Source: Saturnia japonica
Taxonomy: Eukaryota > Arthropoda > Insecta > Lepidoptera > Saturniidae
Direction: 5' to 3'
Length of the DNA stretch: 64,000 nt
NCBI GenBank assembly: GCA_033032175.1
Contig: CM065325.1
Location: 3,934,930 to 3,998,929 of the forward strand
Within the stretch, counting starts at the first letter, position 1. The number at the start of each line of letters is the position of its first letter. The notes under the pieces are model-generated. The model saw only the letters and a list, made by a program, of their open reading frames with translations. It had not been told where the DNA came from and did no database searches. Positions 35,106 through 46,830 of this stretch are shown here, in pieces. The position numbers were made by a program, and so were the translations under genes.

Positions 35106-35895
35106 GAAGTAAAGCCGACGCTCTGTTCTTTCGAATAATAGATTTCTTTAAAACGAAAATTAACATTTACTAACTGTGTATGTGTATGTGTATAATCACG
35201 TACACGAGATAAGGATTTAATATATGACATTTAATAAAACAATTGATGAACAAACTTATCGTAAACAAAACTTTGCCTTATCTTGAGTAACGTTGTCATA
35301 CAGAGCATCCGAGGTATAATTACGGGCGTTGGTTTGTACTCGTAAGTCCCTGGGGCGGGCAGGTAATAACGCGTTGATTACTCAACGATTATCCCTTGTC
35401 GGTCGGTCCGTAATGATTCTGCACAAACTCTCACAATGAATATTTCAATTTAACTAATAAACAAAATATGTTTCTATCGTCGGCAATGAGTTACGTGATG
35501 TGGAGTTTTCACTTTTTAATTTTGTTAATGTTGATTTAAACCTACGAAGCGGGCTGGAGTTACTCCGTATTACTTTTTGATTAATTATTGTGTACTGCGT
35601 GTATAAAGTAGGTAAGTATATTATTTCTTTATTTCTTGTTAATCATTTGCTCAGACTGTTTATGCTTAATCATTATTCTACTATAAAAGGACTATCACTG
35701 TGATTATGGAATATAAATAAAAAACTAATCAGAGCACAACAAACATACAAAGCTGAAAGGGAGGCTAATACAGGTCTACGAGGAGATACCGAACGACTGC
35801 CGGTCGTAGCCGCGTAACAATATTTATATTGTTTCACTTATGCACATATACAAATCCCTAACAATTGGTTTAGTGTTGGTCCAAAATCTCACGTG
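35106..35895. other. AT-rich non-coding DNA
   Basis: No gene or repeat terminus is recognised. Confidence 0.4.
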
Positions 35896-36118
35896 ATATT
35901 AAATTACGATGTAGCTTTTAAGACTAGTGAGTAGGTTTCGAGTGCAGCTGCCAGAACACCTATTTAAAACTTTGGAGTGGTATTAACTAGGCGGGCGTTA
36001 GAAAATCACTTATGTTTCATCATGATGATTTCTTTCACCGAAAGCTTAAGCTCATTGCAGGGATTCGAACTCACGTTAATCGACGTGGTGTCCGCACGCT
36101 ACCACTGAGATATTATAG
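35896..36118 (-). repeat. tRNA-derived SINE, minus orientation, with linked repeat
   Basis: On the minus strand, 'CAGTGGTAGCGTGCGGACAC' (A-box region) is followed by 'GTGAGTTCGAATCCCTGC' (B box) and 'TTTCGGTGAAAGAAATCATC'. The left part (35900-35990) matches the 16240 repeat. Related copies lie at 28300-28420 and 1690. Confidence 0.6.
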
Positions 36119-36491
36119 CTTCTAACTCGTCTAATTACTAGTAACTTTTGTAAGTATACAAATAGTCCAAAAATACAATGTAATGTATAAAAATCCTAGA
36201 ATATGTTATGGCTATTTAATACCCCATAGTCTTACTACGGGGACAATTACCGCTTATTATTCCGTAATTATCTCTTAGGTACACTCTATACATACAAAAT
36301 TATAGTAACTCTGCTTCTCTGCGTATGAGACACTGTGTTTACGAATTAAATATAAATGATGTTACTCAAACTTAACTCAAAATTTTCTATAACAGTTTAC
36401 GTGTTTATGGACTATTTACTCGTTGCATTTCGAACGAATATGCCATTAAAATTAATCGTTTTGATTTTTAATCCTTTTTATTATGAATATA
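36119..36491. other. AT-rich non-coding DNA
   Basis: Nothing is recognised up to the Tigger derivative. Confidence 0.4.
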
Positions 36492-36888
36492 CAGTGTAAA
36501 CTCTTTATAACGATAAACTCCCTATAACGTTGAAGTGAGCCCAACTTGGTTAGTTTGTGTTAAAACCCACATATTGAAACACTCTTTATAGCGATACGCC
36601 ATTCTCTATTACGAAGAAATGTGTAGGAAAACGATTCCACCACCTATGTAGATATGAATAGAATACATAAAATAATACAAAACAAGTACTGGCATAGCAA
36701 AAAACGTCAGACAAAGTTATCAGACTATACGTGTAAACAATAATTTATAAGCATTTATTATCTAAGACATACATATTAAAAATTCTTGTTAATTTGGTTG
36801 TTTTTTTGTTCACTCCATATAACGATAACTCTCTATAACGACAAAAAATGCTCAGTCCCTTAAGTTTCGTTATAAAGAGTTTACACTG
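36492..36888 (+). mobile_element. Tigger-derived MITE (internal deletion copy, 397 bp)
   Basis: TA flanks at 36490-36491 and 36889-36890. The first ~140 bases and last ~260 bases match the Tigger element at 23731-25735. The join falls after 'TACGAAGAAATGTGT' (left part, to about 23880) and before 'ACGATTCCACCACCTATG' (right part, from about 25485), with a few filler bases between. About 1.6 kb of transposase sequence is missing. The remaining coding tail keeps two bases that the full-length copy lacks. Confidence 0.92.
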
Positions 36889-38411
36889 TATTTTGTATTT
36901 TAATTAAATTAAAAATTACACAATTTGTCACAATTATTTTTAACAAACAATTTTAATGGTTAAAAATAGGTTATAGGGTGGTACGTCTGATTTACCAGAC
37001 TGAGTCGCGACCACAATGCTTGTGGTGAAAATTCCGTCATAATGACTTGCTTTTGCGTGTCACGTTTCGGGATCAGCCTGTGCATATCCAGTTAAATTAT
37101 TAACTATCTATGGAATTTTCCTTGCAACTCAAAGTACATATTTCCAGTTTATATTTATAATCCACTGGACGTACGCACAATGTCTAACATATATCACGCT
37201 AAAATTCAACCAATATTATATTATGTCATAGAACCTAAGTTAATGAATTAATATATAAACCACTATATGTTATCTCAAGATTCCTCCAAAACTCCAAGAT
37301 TATAGATTATTTACGAAATCAGGCCAAGAATGCTCAGCTCATTCTCACAGCAGGTGCGGTAGTCCTGGTAATGATAGCGTACGATGACGTCCATTTGTTT
37401 GCGTGTTGAGATATGATGTTAGAGAAATCGCGTGAGTGATTATGCGTGTATTGTTAGCAAATGGTTTCGCTGTTTGTGGTAATAACACGTAAGCGTATTT
37501 GGTATACATTATATATATTTTTTTCTTAAAATATAACCTGTTTTGGTCTTTTTATTTTACTGTAAGTGTGTGGATATTGTTGTTTTAATAATAATTGTTA
37601 CAGAAATTGATGGCAAAAATGTATGGATTTTTCAGATTTTTTCTCAATACAAAAGGGATACGTTTTTAAGATAGTACCTATAACCTATTGTGTTTTTATT
37701 TTAAAAGTGCATTGAACTGTATTATTCTAGCATAGTACACTGTATTTAAAATTTAATTTGACAAAATAATTAAATTAAGCCGTCGCAGTTTTGCAGTATG
37801 TTTAAAACCATTTTCTTGAAAAAAGTATAAATACCGTAATACACATAATTATTTATTTTTATCATCGTAAAGGAAATAATATTATTGGTTACCGTTGTTA
37901 ATATTCATATTACAAACAAAGCAATTGTTGTAATAAATAATGTGCTAAATTTAACTATACTTTATTTGATTGAAATAAAGTTGATTTTTAATAAATTTTT
38001 ATTTATTTGAGAGATACTTCACTATTATTTTATGACGATAATCAACCTAACATAGAAAACACTACAGCAACCACAGGAACACATAATCAAATTTGTTTTT
38101 TCGTATTTTCTTAAGCACGTGACATGGTACTATTTAATTAGAAAATAAAACGAATTCAAGAATAAAACTTGTTCGCGGAAAAGCTGTAACTAAGTCTCTC
38201 CAAGTTTAGAAACAATATTGAGACTAAATATACAACGACAATGGAAAATATGTGAGCTGGCGTCTAATGAAATAAAAATTTTATAAGCTTTCTTTTGTTC
38301 AGCGATGTGAACTGAGTTATTTGAAAATTGAGAGATTGCTGTCAGGCTGTTAAAGATGATAAAGAGGTTTATAAATAGTTCATAGAAATATGACATCATA
38401 TGTAGGTGACA
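36889..38411. other. AT-rich non-coding DNA including repeat D copy
   Basis: 36960-37095 holds repeat D (see its entry). The remainder shows no gene. Confidence 0.4.
36960..37095 (+). repeat. Dispersed repeat D, second copy
   Basis: 'GGGTGGTACGTCTG', 'CAGACTGAGTCGCGACCAC', 'CGTGTCACGTTTCGGGATCA' and 'GCCTGTGC' follow the copy at 18835 in order. Confidence 0.55.
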
Positions 38412-38605
38412 GGCCTCGTAGTGCTGTGGTAGTAAGCCCTACTATTGAACCGAAAAGTCGCGAGTTCGATCCCCGCACAAGACTGTTTTTGTGTGATGAG
38501 CATAATTTTCAGTTGGGTTTCTGGTTATTCAATATTTACCATATGTAAAGTATATCAGCTGTTGAGCTATGACAGTCAAATTGTGTCCTGCAAAAAAAAA
38601 TGTTT
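38412..38605 (+). repeat. tRNA-derived SINE, with tRNA-like head
   Basis: The head 'GGCCTCGTAGTGCTGTGGTA' with 'GTAAGCC' (A box) and 'GTCGCGAGTTCGATCCCCGC' (B box) lies in the first ~75 bases. A non-tRNA body (TGTGATGAGCATAATTTTCA, GTATATCAGCTGTTGAGC) and 'ATTGTGTCCTGCAAAAAAAA' follow. It is not a functional tRNA gene, because the head does not fold into a clean cloverleaf and is followed by a SINE body. A bodily related fragment lies at 8585-8705. Confidence 0.7.
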
Positions 38606-39581
38606 TAGTGGTAAGATGTAGCAAAAAGTTTTATATGGATTGTACCTAGGGCATCCATCCGTCCGGGGTTTCCCGCATTTGTCCTAATTTTAATAGCGTT
38701 CGATAAGCGTCCAGATGGAGTTTAAAAAAGTGTCGAGGTAAACCAGGTAGATTAATTGATTAGTAAACAAATTTTATTTGAGGATGTATGCTAACTAAAT
38801 AAACTAGATGACATATAGGTAATTTTTAATTACGTTTTCATTTGTATTACATAAATACTTTTATATATAGTAAAAATAATCATAAGCGACTTTAGTGAGA
38901 TTTTGTACACGAGAAGTATTATTCCATGATTGATAGGTTATAATCGTCAACAATGTACGTAGTACATATAACACAACGTCAACACTACATTTAGGCATAG
39001 TAAATAAAAAAGGAGTAAAAGATTTTAATGAAACTTTGTACACGTAAAGTATAATATGTCATTCCTCAATTGATAGACTATAGGAGTTGTCAATAATGTG
39101 AGTAAAATTAAAATAACGGGATGATAATAATTAGATACTTCGTAATAAACGCGTACGGAACTGCGGGTATACCGCTAGTGTGTAATATAGTAATAATATC
39201 TATAATATTTTCACAAAAGATGTGTTACAATTAAAATGTCTATAAAAAGGGTGGAAAAAGCATCCGTAGAATTAGTTCTCACTAAAGTTGTCTTGTGGGC
39301 TTTTAAACCTTAGAAGAATACTTTATCCCTCGCATTAGTTAGTATGAGTACAGTACCATTTGTTACTAATTAAAACGAGGGTATACAAATATTACAAGCT
39401 AATATAATTATGCGGAGTCATGATTAACGGTGGGTGGTAACTTGGTCTTGCAGTTAAAAACCTCGAAAACGGTAATGGTGATCCCATTTGAAACAACACT
39501 TTAAATAGATTGGTACTCAAGTATTTAATTATTGTTTAATTCCTTCTCGATGAGAGATTTGTCTGATGGGAGTGTATTTAA
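38606..39581. other. AT-rich DNA with an internal direct duplication and a Helitron-like end
   Basis: A ~60-bp block (TTTGTACACG..AAGTAT.. TGATAG..ATA.. GTCAACAATG) at about 38893-38952 is repeated, diverged, at 39031-39095. 'CGCGTACGGAACTGCGGGTA' and 'TACCGCTAG|T' at 39178 look like a Helitron-type 3' end for this unit. Confidence 0.45.
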
Positions 39582-39775
39582 TGTTAGTAATTATAGTCAG
39601 ACGAATCGTGAGCTATGTGCCTACTTAGTTATATGTATCATTTATTGATGTTAGTTAGCAAGTTAGCAAACCTATACCAGCGTCGTCTGCGCGTGTATTT
39701 ATTGAACTCTGTAACTAATATTAATAAAATCGTGATTGATGTGAAATATACTGACTATTTATTGAAGTCCCAACA
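39582..39775 (+). repeat. copia 5' LTR
   Basis: 194 bp, TGTTAG...CCCAACA, containing a polyadenylation-like AATAAA near 39720. Compared with the 3' LTR, the differences concentrate in 'TTAGCAAGTTAGCAAACC', which replaces 'CAGTCTCGAGCC'. Confidence 0.95.
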
Positions 39776-39790
39776 GGTTATGGGCCCAGG
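39776..39790 (+). promoter_or_regulatory. copia primer-binding site (half-tRNA-iMet type)
   Basis: GGTTATGGGCCCAG directly follows the 5' LTR. It is the sequence used by Drosophila copia, which primes on an internal fragment of initiator tRNA-Met. The assignment rests on my memory of that site. Confidence 0.8.
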
Positions 39791-40034
39791 TGATTAAATA
39801 AAAACAGTTATTGTACATATTTGACTGGATTTAAAGTGTTAGAAGTGAATTAAAACTTTGCGTAAACAACATTGTAATGCGCAGTGTCTTTCGATGCATG
39901 ATGTCATAGAATCGAGGTCACGCGCACTCGCAGCTACGTTCGGACTTGTTTAATTCGTAGAATCGTTATCGTGGTGCAGCGTATAATAGATTTTTATTCG
40001 TTTTCGAGCTATTGGAGTTGAAAAAACTTCGATA

Positions 40035-43000
40035 TTGGCGGCTTCTATTAAGATTGATCAACTTACTGGCGATAATTATGATACGTGGAAGATACAAATG
40101 CAAGCTATTTTGAAGAAAAATGACTTGTGGGAATATGTACCACGTACATGTACCATGTTACCACGGCCGTCGCGTTAAGATCCGAAGTATGCCGAATGGA
40201 TTAAAATGGACGGAAAAGCCGAATCAGACATATTGTTGGCCGTCAGTCCGAGCGAGTTAATTGCATTAGATGGTCTGGGGACTTCTAAGGCTATATGGGA
40301 TAAATTGACATCTATGTATCAGTCGAGCGGACCTGCCAGGAAAGCCTCATTATTAAAGAAACTTGTGTTGACTCGCATGCAGGAAGAAGATGACCTGCGT
40401 AAGCACATCGCGGATTTTTTTGATGCAGTCAAGAAACTAAAAGAAATTGGATTGGTAGTGATCGATGAACTACTAGCTATATTGCTACTTTACAGCTTGC
40501 CAGATTCGTTCGCTATGTTTCGCACGGCAATGGAATCACGTGATGAATTACCATCAACTGATGTCTTGAAAGTAAAGATCATCGAAGATTATGAAGGCAG
40601 AAAATCGAAAGTAGTTGATCAGGGAGCTATGTTCATCAGACGTACTAACACAAAATATGCCAATCAGAGGAAGAACTCCAATGATAATCGTGGCCATAAA
40701 AGCAATTTTGAGTGCTATCGTTGTGGTCGTCGTGGTCATATGGCGAAAGACTGTAAAGTCAATCATATCAATAAGAATAAACAGAGCGCACAACAATTAG
40801 AACAGAGTAGTGATAATGAGCAGAAGACGACGATGTTAATGAGTACCACCGAAGAGGTGATGCTAGGTGAACAGAGAAATCCTATTTGGTGTATTGACAG
40901 CGGATGCACGGGTCATATGTGCAATGATAAGCAGGATAATCAAGGGTTTCACGCGGCTAGACTCAGAACTGAATTTGGCTAATAATGAGAAGACACAAAT
41001 TACCGGAACAGGAAAGGTCAGCATTTCAGTAGACACGGGTAGCACAGAGCGCCAGATAGATATTCAGAAAGTGTTCTACGTGCCGGGCTTACGAACAAAC
41101 TTATTGTCAGTGTCGAAAATGACAGATCACGGGTTCGAAGTTCGTTTTAGAAAGAATGATGCAATTATGATCGATGAAAATGATAAGATTCACATGCGTG
41201 CAGACCGACTAGGTAATTTATATCATGTTCGGTTATGTCAGGATATTGCAAATAATGCTGAATTTGTAAAAAAATCTATAGATATGTGGCATGAGCGTTT
41301 TGGACATCTAAACGAGCGAGACTTGAAAGCAATGGCAAAGAATAGCCTAGTGCATGGCTTAACATTTAAAGACAGTGAACAACTATCTGAATGTGAGGTC
41401 TGTGTAAGCCAAAAACTCACTTGCGTGCCATTCCCTAAGGGTAGACAAGATCGTACAAACGAGTTATTAGAGATAGTGCATACGGACGTATGTGGTCCTA
41501 TGAGACACCAGTCTTTTAGTGGAAAAAAATACTTCGTTACATTCATTGACGATAAATCGAGATGGTGCGAAATTTATTTTATATCTAATAAAAGTGAAGT
41601 TCTAGGAATATTTAAAACCTACAAGGCCTACGCAGAAAGATTGACTGAAAAGAAAATAAAAAATCTACAGTCAGAATTATCTGAATTATCGGCCATTAGG
41701 CCGTGAATATGTGAATAATGAATTTGATGATTTTATAAAGAAAGAAGGAATCAGGAGAAGGTTAACAGCGCCACACACACCGCAACAAAATGGAATTTCG
41801 GAGAGAAAGAACCGAACGCTGGTTGAGATGGCGCGCTGTATGATGCGGCAGGCAGGATGCCCTCCTGGGTTTTGGGTGCAAGCAGTTTATACTGCTAATT
41901 ATATAAGAAACCGTTGCCCGACTACAGCATTGAACGGTCAAATACCATTTACATTATGGAAGGGAAAGAAACCTACTGTAATTTTTATGTACGTGTTTGG
42001 ATCGAAAGTTTGTTATAAAGATAAGGGTAAACAGAAAGGAAAATTTGACTCAGGTTCAAAGTTAGGAATTTTTCTGGGTTATGATATTCAGTCTAAAGCT
42101 TATAGAATACACGATCCTAAAACCAGAAAAATAGTGGTGACTCGAGATGTAAAATTTTTAAATGAGTTTGCATTTAGGCATGAATATAAAGAAATACTGG
42201 ATGAAGAAGAGAGTATTGATAAGGAAGAGATTTTAGTAAAATTAAATATGCCTAATGTGAAAAATACAAAGAAAATAGATAACGAAGAGATAGTAAAATC
42301 TGATATAGATAATGAACTGATAGAAGGAGTTCGAAGACTACATCTAAGAGCAAAAAGAGATACCACTACAACGAGAAGATCTCTCGAAAGTCAACCCGAA
42401 CCTGATGCAGACAGAAATATAAGATTACTAAATAGAAAGAGAAGTGCAACAGTCTCTTGGGAAAGTTTAATACAACCCCCAAAGAGAGGAAGGGGAAGAC
42501 CAATAGTAGTACGTACAGATTTAGTCGGTAGACATCGTAAAGAATATAAACAAACGATCAGTAAAAACGATAGTGGAAGTGAAATAGATGGTGAAGAGTC
42601 AGATGAATGGTTTATGGCAGGGATAGCGACTATTGAACTAATGACATGGAATGAAATAGAAAAAACCAACGACAAAAATGCATGGAGAAATGCTTTAGAG
42701 GATGAATATTTGGCAAAAATAAAAAATTGTACGTGGGAAATAGTATCGCGACCGATGAATCGAAAAGTGATTGGTAGCCGATTTGTATTTAATGATAAAG
42801 CTACAGGAAAGAAAGTACGGCTCGTCGCGAAAGGATGTTCCCAACGGCCAGGGAAGGATTTTCATGAGACCTCGTCTCCTGTCGTGAGGTCATCATCAAT
42901 AAGACTTATAGCTGCGGTATCAGCTGAATTGGGATTAGATATTCATCAAATGGATGTCCTGACAGCTTACCTTAATGGCTCTTTAGATGAGGAAGTATTT

Positions 43001-44269
43001 ATGGAAGTACCAGAGCCGCTACGTGATGTTTTAGATAAAGTACTCACAAACCAAAAGATTGGTTCACAGCAAAAGAAAGTAAGAGATACAAAAATACTTC
43101 AAATAGCTAAACGTTGGAGTAAAAACTTGAGTGAATGTGATAATAGTGTGTGCTTGTTAAAGAAATCTTTGTATGGTTTGCGTCAGTCAGGTTTACAGTG
43201 GCACAGGGAGTTGGTGAGAATGCTGAAGAATGTTGGTTTTGAAGCATTGCCGCAAGATCCATGTGTGTTTATAGCACGAAAAGGTGAGCGAATGATTTTA
43301 ATAACTATCTATGTTGATGATATTATCTTGGCAGCGAATGATGATGCCTGGTTGTGTGTTATAAAGAAACAATTATCTAGCGCATTCGAGATGAAAGATA
43401 TGGGTAAAATAAATCATTGTTTAGGTGTTGAATTTAATCGTGACGAACAAGACAGAGTGTATCTAAACCAAAATTTGTATTTAAATAAAATATTACAACG
43501 TTTTGGAATGACTAAATGTAAGCCTACAATAACACCTATAGATGTGAATGTGAAGTTAGAAAAACCTGAATGCGTAAATGTTGATGTGATGAATCAGTAT
43601 CCATATCAAAGTCTTATAGGTGCCTTAATGTATCTGGCAGTTACTACTAGACCAGACATAGCATATGCCGTAAATTACCTAAGCCAATTTAATACTAACT
43701 ATAACACTGAACATTGGAAGGCAGCAAAACGAGTGTTACGGTATTTAAAAGACACGTCAGACTACGGTTTAGTGTATGAGAGAACAGGGTTACCGTTGTT
43801 TTATGTAGTAGATGCGGACTGGGGTGCAAATATGATTGATGGTAGGTCTTACTCTGATTGTGCATTCATCTTAGCAGGTGCTCCAATTAGTTGGGAGGCC
43901 CGAAAGCAACGTACCATCGCGTTGTCGAGCACGGAAGCCGAATACATGGCACTTTCCGAAGCCACCAAGGAAGCCATGTATCTTCGCGATGTATTAAATA
44001 ATGTTGGTGTGGAGTGTGATTCTGTCACACTATTCAACGATAACCAGGGCGCAATTAAACTTGCGCAGAGCAGGAATTATCGCTCGCGAACCAGGCATAT
44101 TGACGTGAGGCACCACTTTATTCGAGATATGTGCGAACAAAGTGTGATAGATCTAAAATACTTGCGTACAGACTAAATGCAAGCAGATGTTCTGACCAAG
44201 GGTTTGAGTAGCAAAAAGCATTATGAATGCATGAGTAATCTCGGTATGATGGATATATGCGAAGCCTAA
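40035..44269 (+). pseudogene. copia gag-pol polyprotein, disrupted
   Basis: Collinear copia polyprotein. Gag spans 40035-40860, with zinc knuckle CYRCGRRGHMAKDC at 40713-40754. Protease has DSG at 40896. Integrase has its HHCC zinc region at 41287-41430, first catalytic Asp in EIVHTDVCGPM, and Glu in NGISERKNRT near 41800. Reverse transcriptase has YVDD at 43310-43321. RNase H ends with IALSSTEAEYMALSEATKEA near 43920. Breaks: the expected start codon is TTG (40035); TAA at 40176-40178; a frame change near 40950 inside protease; a small rearrangement and frame change near 41660-41705 that removes the second catalytic Asp of integrase; TAA at 44174-44176, after which the frame continues to 44267-44269. 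RT and RNase H are otherwise open for over 800 codons. The element cannot work as read. Confidence 0.92.
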
Positions 44270-44289
44270 AGATACTCGCTCACAACTTC

Positions 44290-44298
44290 GAGGGGAGG
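44290..44298 (+). promoter_or_regulatory. copia polypurine tract
   Basis: GAGGGGAGG directly precedes the 3' LTR. It primes plus-strand DNA synthesis in LTR elements. Confidence 0.85.
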
Positions 44299-44487
44299 TG
44301 TTAGTAATTATAGTCAGATGAATCGTGAGCTATGTGCCTACTTAGTTATATGTATCATTTATTGATGTTAGTCAGTCTCGAGCCTATACCGGCGTCGTCT
44401 GCGCGTGTATTTATTGAACTCTGTAACTAATATTAATAAAATCGTGATTGATGTGAAATATACTGACTGTTTATTGAAGTCCCAACA
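44299..44487 (+). repeat. copia 3' LTR
   Basis: 189 bp, same ends as the 5' LTR. It is followed by target duplication TTTAA. Confidence 0.95.
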
Positions 44488-44492
44488 TTTAA

Positions 44493-46300
44493 TAATGTAC
44501 ATTATATTTATGTATATTGCTATATAACAGAACACACTCTGAATTGAGTGATAAATACAGAGTCAAAACTACTCAAGCTACAAAAAATGAGATTTAGAAA
44601 CTAGATTTTTTGTGGCGTAGGGATGGGGGGGTACAGAAATACTTTTTGTAGGGGTGTGAGAATGGGTGTGTGAGTCTACGGAATTAATCGTATAATGGTA
44701 TTCGATTTTAATTTCTAATAAATATTCGAGCTATTCGAATTTTTTAATTATTTCTCAATTATTATGAATGTTTAATAGTTCGAATATTCAATTACACTTT
44801 CGAATCGAATTATTCAATTCAATTTGTCGATAACTAATAACGAAGTTAAATATTAGCACAGCCCTAGTTTTTCGGCAATCAAAGGAAAGAAAAGGTAACG
44901 CCAATTTTTATGGAATTTCCTCCTCTCTGAAGTTGGGATCTAAAAACATGAAAAGTATGTAATATTTATTATAGACTTAATTACAAAACCGAAAATGGAT
45001 TACCGTCGAAAATCAAATATTAAACAGGAAAAATAATTTGTTTTAAAGCTTTTACGTATTAATTCATATTTAGACCTTTGTCGCAGAAATAGGAAATTTA
45101 TTCAATTCCTTGATATTAAGTAAATACAGTCCAATAATATAATGGGTATGTACTAAAGAGAAACGACAATCCAAGTAAATTAAAGAATCCAAACACAAAG
45201 AGGAAATTTAATGAGCTCGTAGCTAGTTTTCTTATTAAATAAAGTACAGTACGAGCCATAGTCCATTATAAAAGATAGGTTTTAATTGAAAGGTCTTTTA
45301 ACAGATGGGCAAAGTGACATAAATAAATCTTCACTGCCTTAATCCGACCGGAGTAATAACAAAATTTGATTATCACGAATTCATTCCACCACCTCATTAT
45401 TTTAGTCAGACATGTAGGCATATAAATACCGATATGTAAAAAATCAAAACAGAAATTATGTTCTGTAATATCGACCAAATAAATATGTTCAGTGGTCACC
45501 TGTTTTGAGTTTACAAGCCTTTTTTAATATTTATATCAATGTGGCTCAAGAAGTAAACTACTATCAATTTACTCTTCAAGAATATCAATTTAAACATTTT
45601 TGTAGAACATTCCAATATATATATTGTTTCTAGAAGTTATGTATTTTATATTTGAATATATAGTTACATATATGGATTCTTGTGAAAATGTAACAATATC
45701 ATATTTAGAATAAGTATAAATAACATACGAGTACATACCTATAATGATTATTTGTAGGTACATAATATTATTATGTATTTGTATTTATTTATATTATATT
45801 CCATGTATATTTTTGTGTTTGCTCTAAATTAATTTATTAATTTATATTTGCACTACCGGTAATAATATATTTTTCCACAATACCGCTGGTTAGCTGGAAT
45901 AAAATTGTTTATCGTATTAAGGTTGCCAGTAGACGAACTAAAAAGTGTAATAGAGTATTCATTCATTAATTCTATGAAATGGAATATTGTGCGATACATT
46001 TTTGTGGTTTTTATTTTTAACGAAGAGGAAATACTAAAATCATCATCAATACATGCCGTGCTGAAATACCATACGTGTATATTCCTAGTTAATTGGGGCT
46101 TACAATATTGATTTTATCTTATGGTCGTGTGGGTACTGAATATATGTTGCGAATTGGTTGCATTGGAAACGTATTGTTATTAAATATTTGCTATGCTTTT
46201 AGGGGCGTGCCTTATTTCGCCCGCTCTAATAAATCCGTAAAAAAACTAGTGTGTTCAAATGAATTATGTTTTCGCATCAATGTTCGAATGATATGTATGT
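44493..46300. other. AT-rich non-coding DNA between copia and errantivirus 1
   Basis: A block at 44615-44880 with 'TAGGGATGGGGG' at one side and 'TTAGCACAGCCCTAG' at the other could be an old hAT-like element with short inverted ends, but this is weak. The 68- and 80-codon frames at 45905-46335 show no domain. Confidence 0.35.
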
Positions 46301-46304
46301 ATCT

Positions 46305-46535
46305 AGTTATATACCTATGTACTCACATGCCATAGCTAATACGATTTAGCTGACCCACCGTTGTTCCCACGAAAGGGCCAGACTTTAGGACAGCATATTT
46401 AGATTAAGTAGAAGTAAGTTTAGTTTTAAGGCAGTCTAGTATCGACCATCATGTAGAACGGTTAATAAAATCTTAACCAAATTAATTTTAGTTTTAGTTT
46501 TTAAAAACATACTTCACCGCTCCCCGAAGTTAACT
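46305..46535 (+). repeat. Errantivirus 1 5' LTR
   Basis: 231 bp, AGTTATATACC...GAAGTTAACT. It contains GGTTAATAAAATC (polyadenylation-like) at about 46460. Confidence 0.95.
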
Positions 46536-46552
46536 GGCGCAGCCGGTAGGAT
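46535..46552 (+). promoter_or_regulatory. Primer-binding site, tRNA-Ser
   Basis: TGGCGCAGCCGGTAGGAT, complementary to the 3' end of insect tRNA-Ser (..ATCCTACCGGCTGCG plus CCA). Its first base is the last base of the LTR. Confidence 0.85.
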
Positions 46553-46722
46553 TGCTGGCTGTTACCGCTAGTCATATTGTGCAGAAATAGTGCATTTCGC
46601 GTGTGACACACAAACTGTTCGCTTTCGCTTAAAATCAGTGAGACGTTCAAGGCGGCAATCCACGAACCAAATAAATAAGTTGATTATCAGAGGAGTGAAA
46701 TAATGAAGAAGACAAGCAGAAA

Positions 46723-46728
46723 GTGAGT
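46723..46728 (+). promoter_or_regulatory. Candidate splice donor in the leader (for env mRNA)
   Basis: GCAGAAA|GTGAGTAACC lies between the primer site and gag. Gypsy makes env from a spliced RNA whose donor is in the leader, and the position fits. Copy 2 has an equivalent GTGAGT at its leader. Usage is inferred. Confidence 0.45.
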
Positions 46729-46830
46729 AACCTTCTACTTCCTGTCTCATGTCCTTTTCCCATAAAATTGTGTAATTTAGCTAAAATCGTTAGATTACTA
46801 TTAAACTTAAGTTATCTTTAAGTGTGTATC

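Larger units (their letters stand above)
39582..44487 (+). mobile_element. Complete copia-family LTR retrotransposon (4906 bp)
   Basis: Bounded by 5-bp target duplications TTTAA (39577-39581 and 44488-44492). LTRs of 194 and 189 bp begin TGTTAG and end CAACA. By eye they differ by three substitutions plus one short replaced block. Order inside is gag, protease, integrase, reverse transcriptase, RNase H, which is the copia order. A primer site and a polypurine tract sit at the expected places. The coding region is broken in at least five places. Confidence 0.95.

Noticed and set aside
38412..38482. Functional tRNA gene
   Set aside because: It has A and B boxes but no clean cloverleaf, and is followed by a SINE body that also occurs at 8585.
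42100..42675. Minus-strand frames inside copia and the errantiviruses
   Set aside because: Antisense shadows of Ser/Glu/Lys-rich coding sequence.
44615..44885. hAT-like element with TAGGG-type ends
   Set aside because: Only about eight bases pair at the ends, with no 8-bp target duplication seen.
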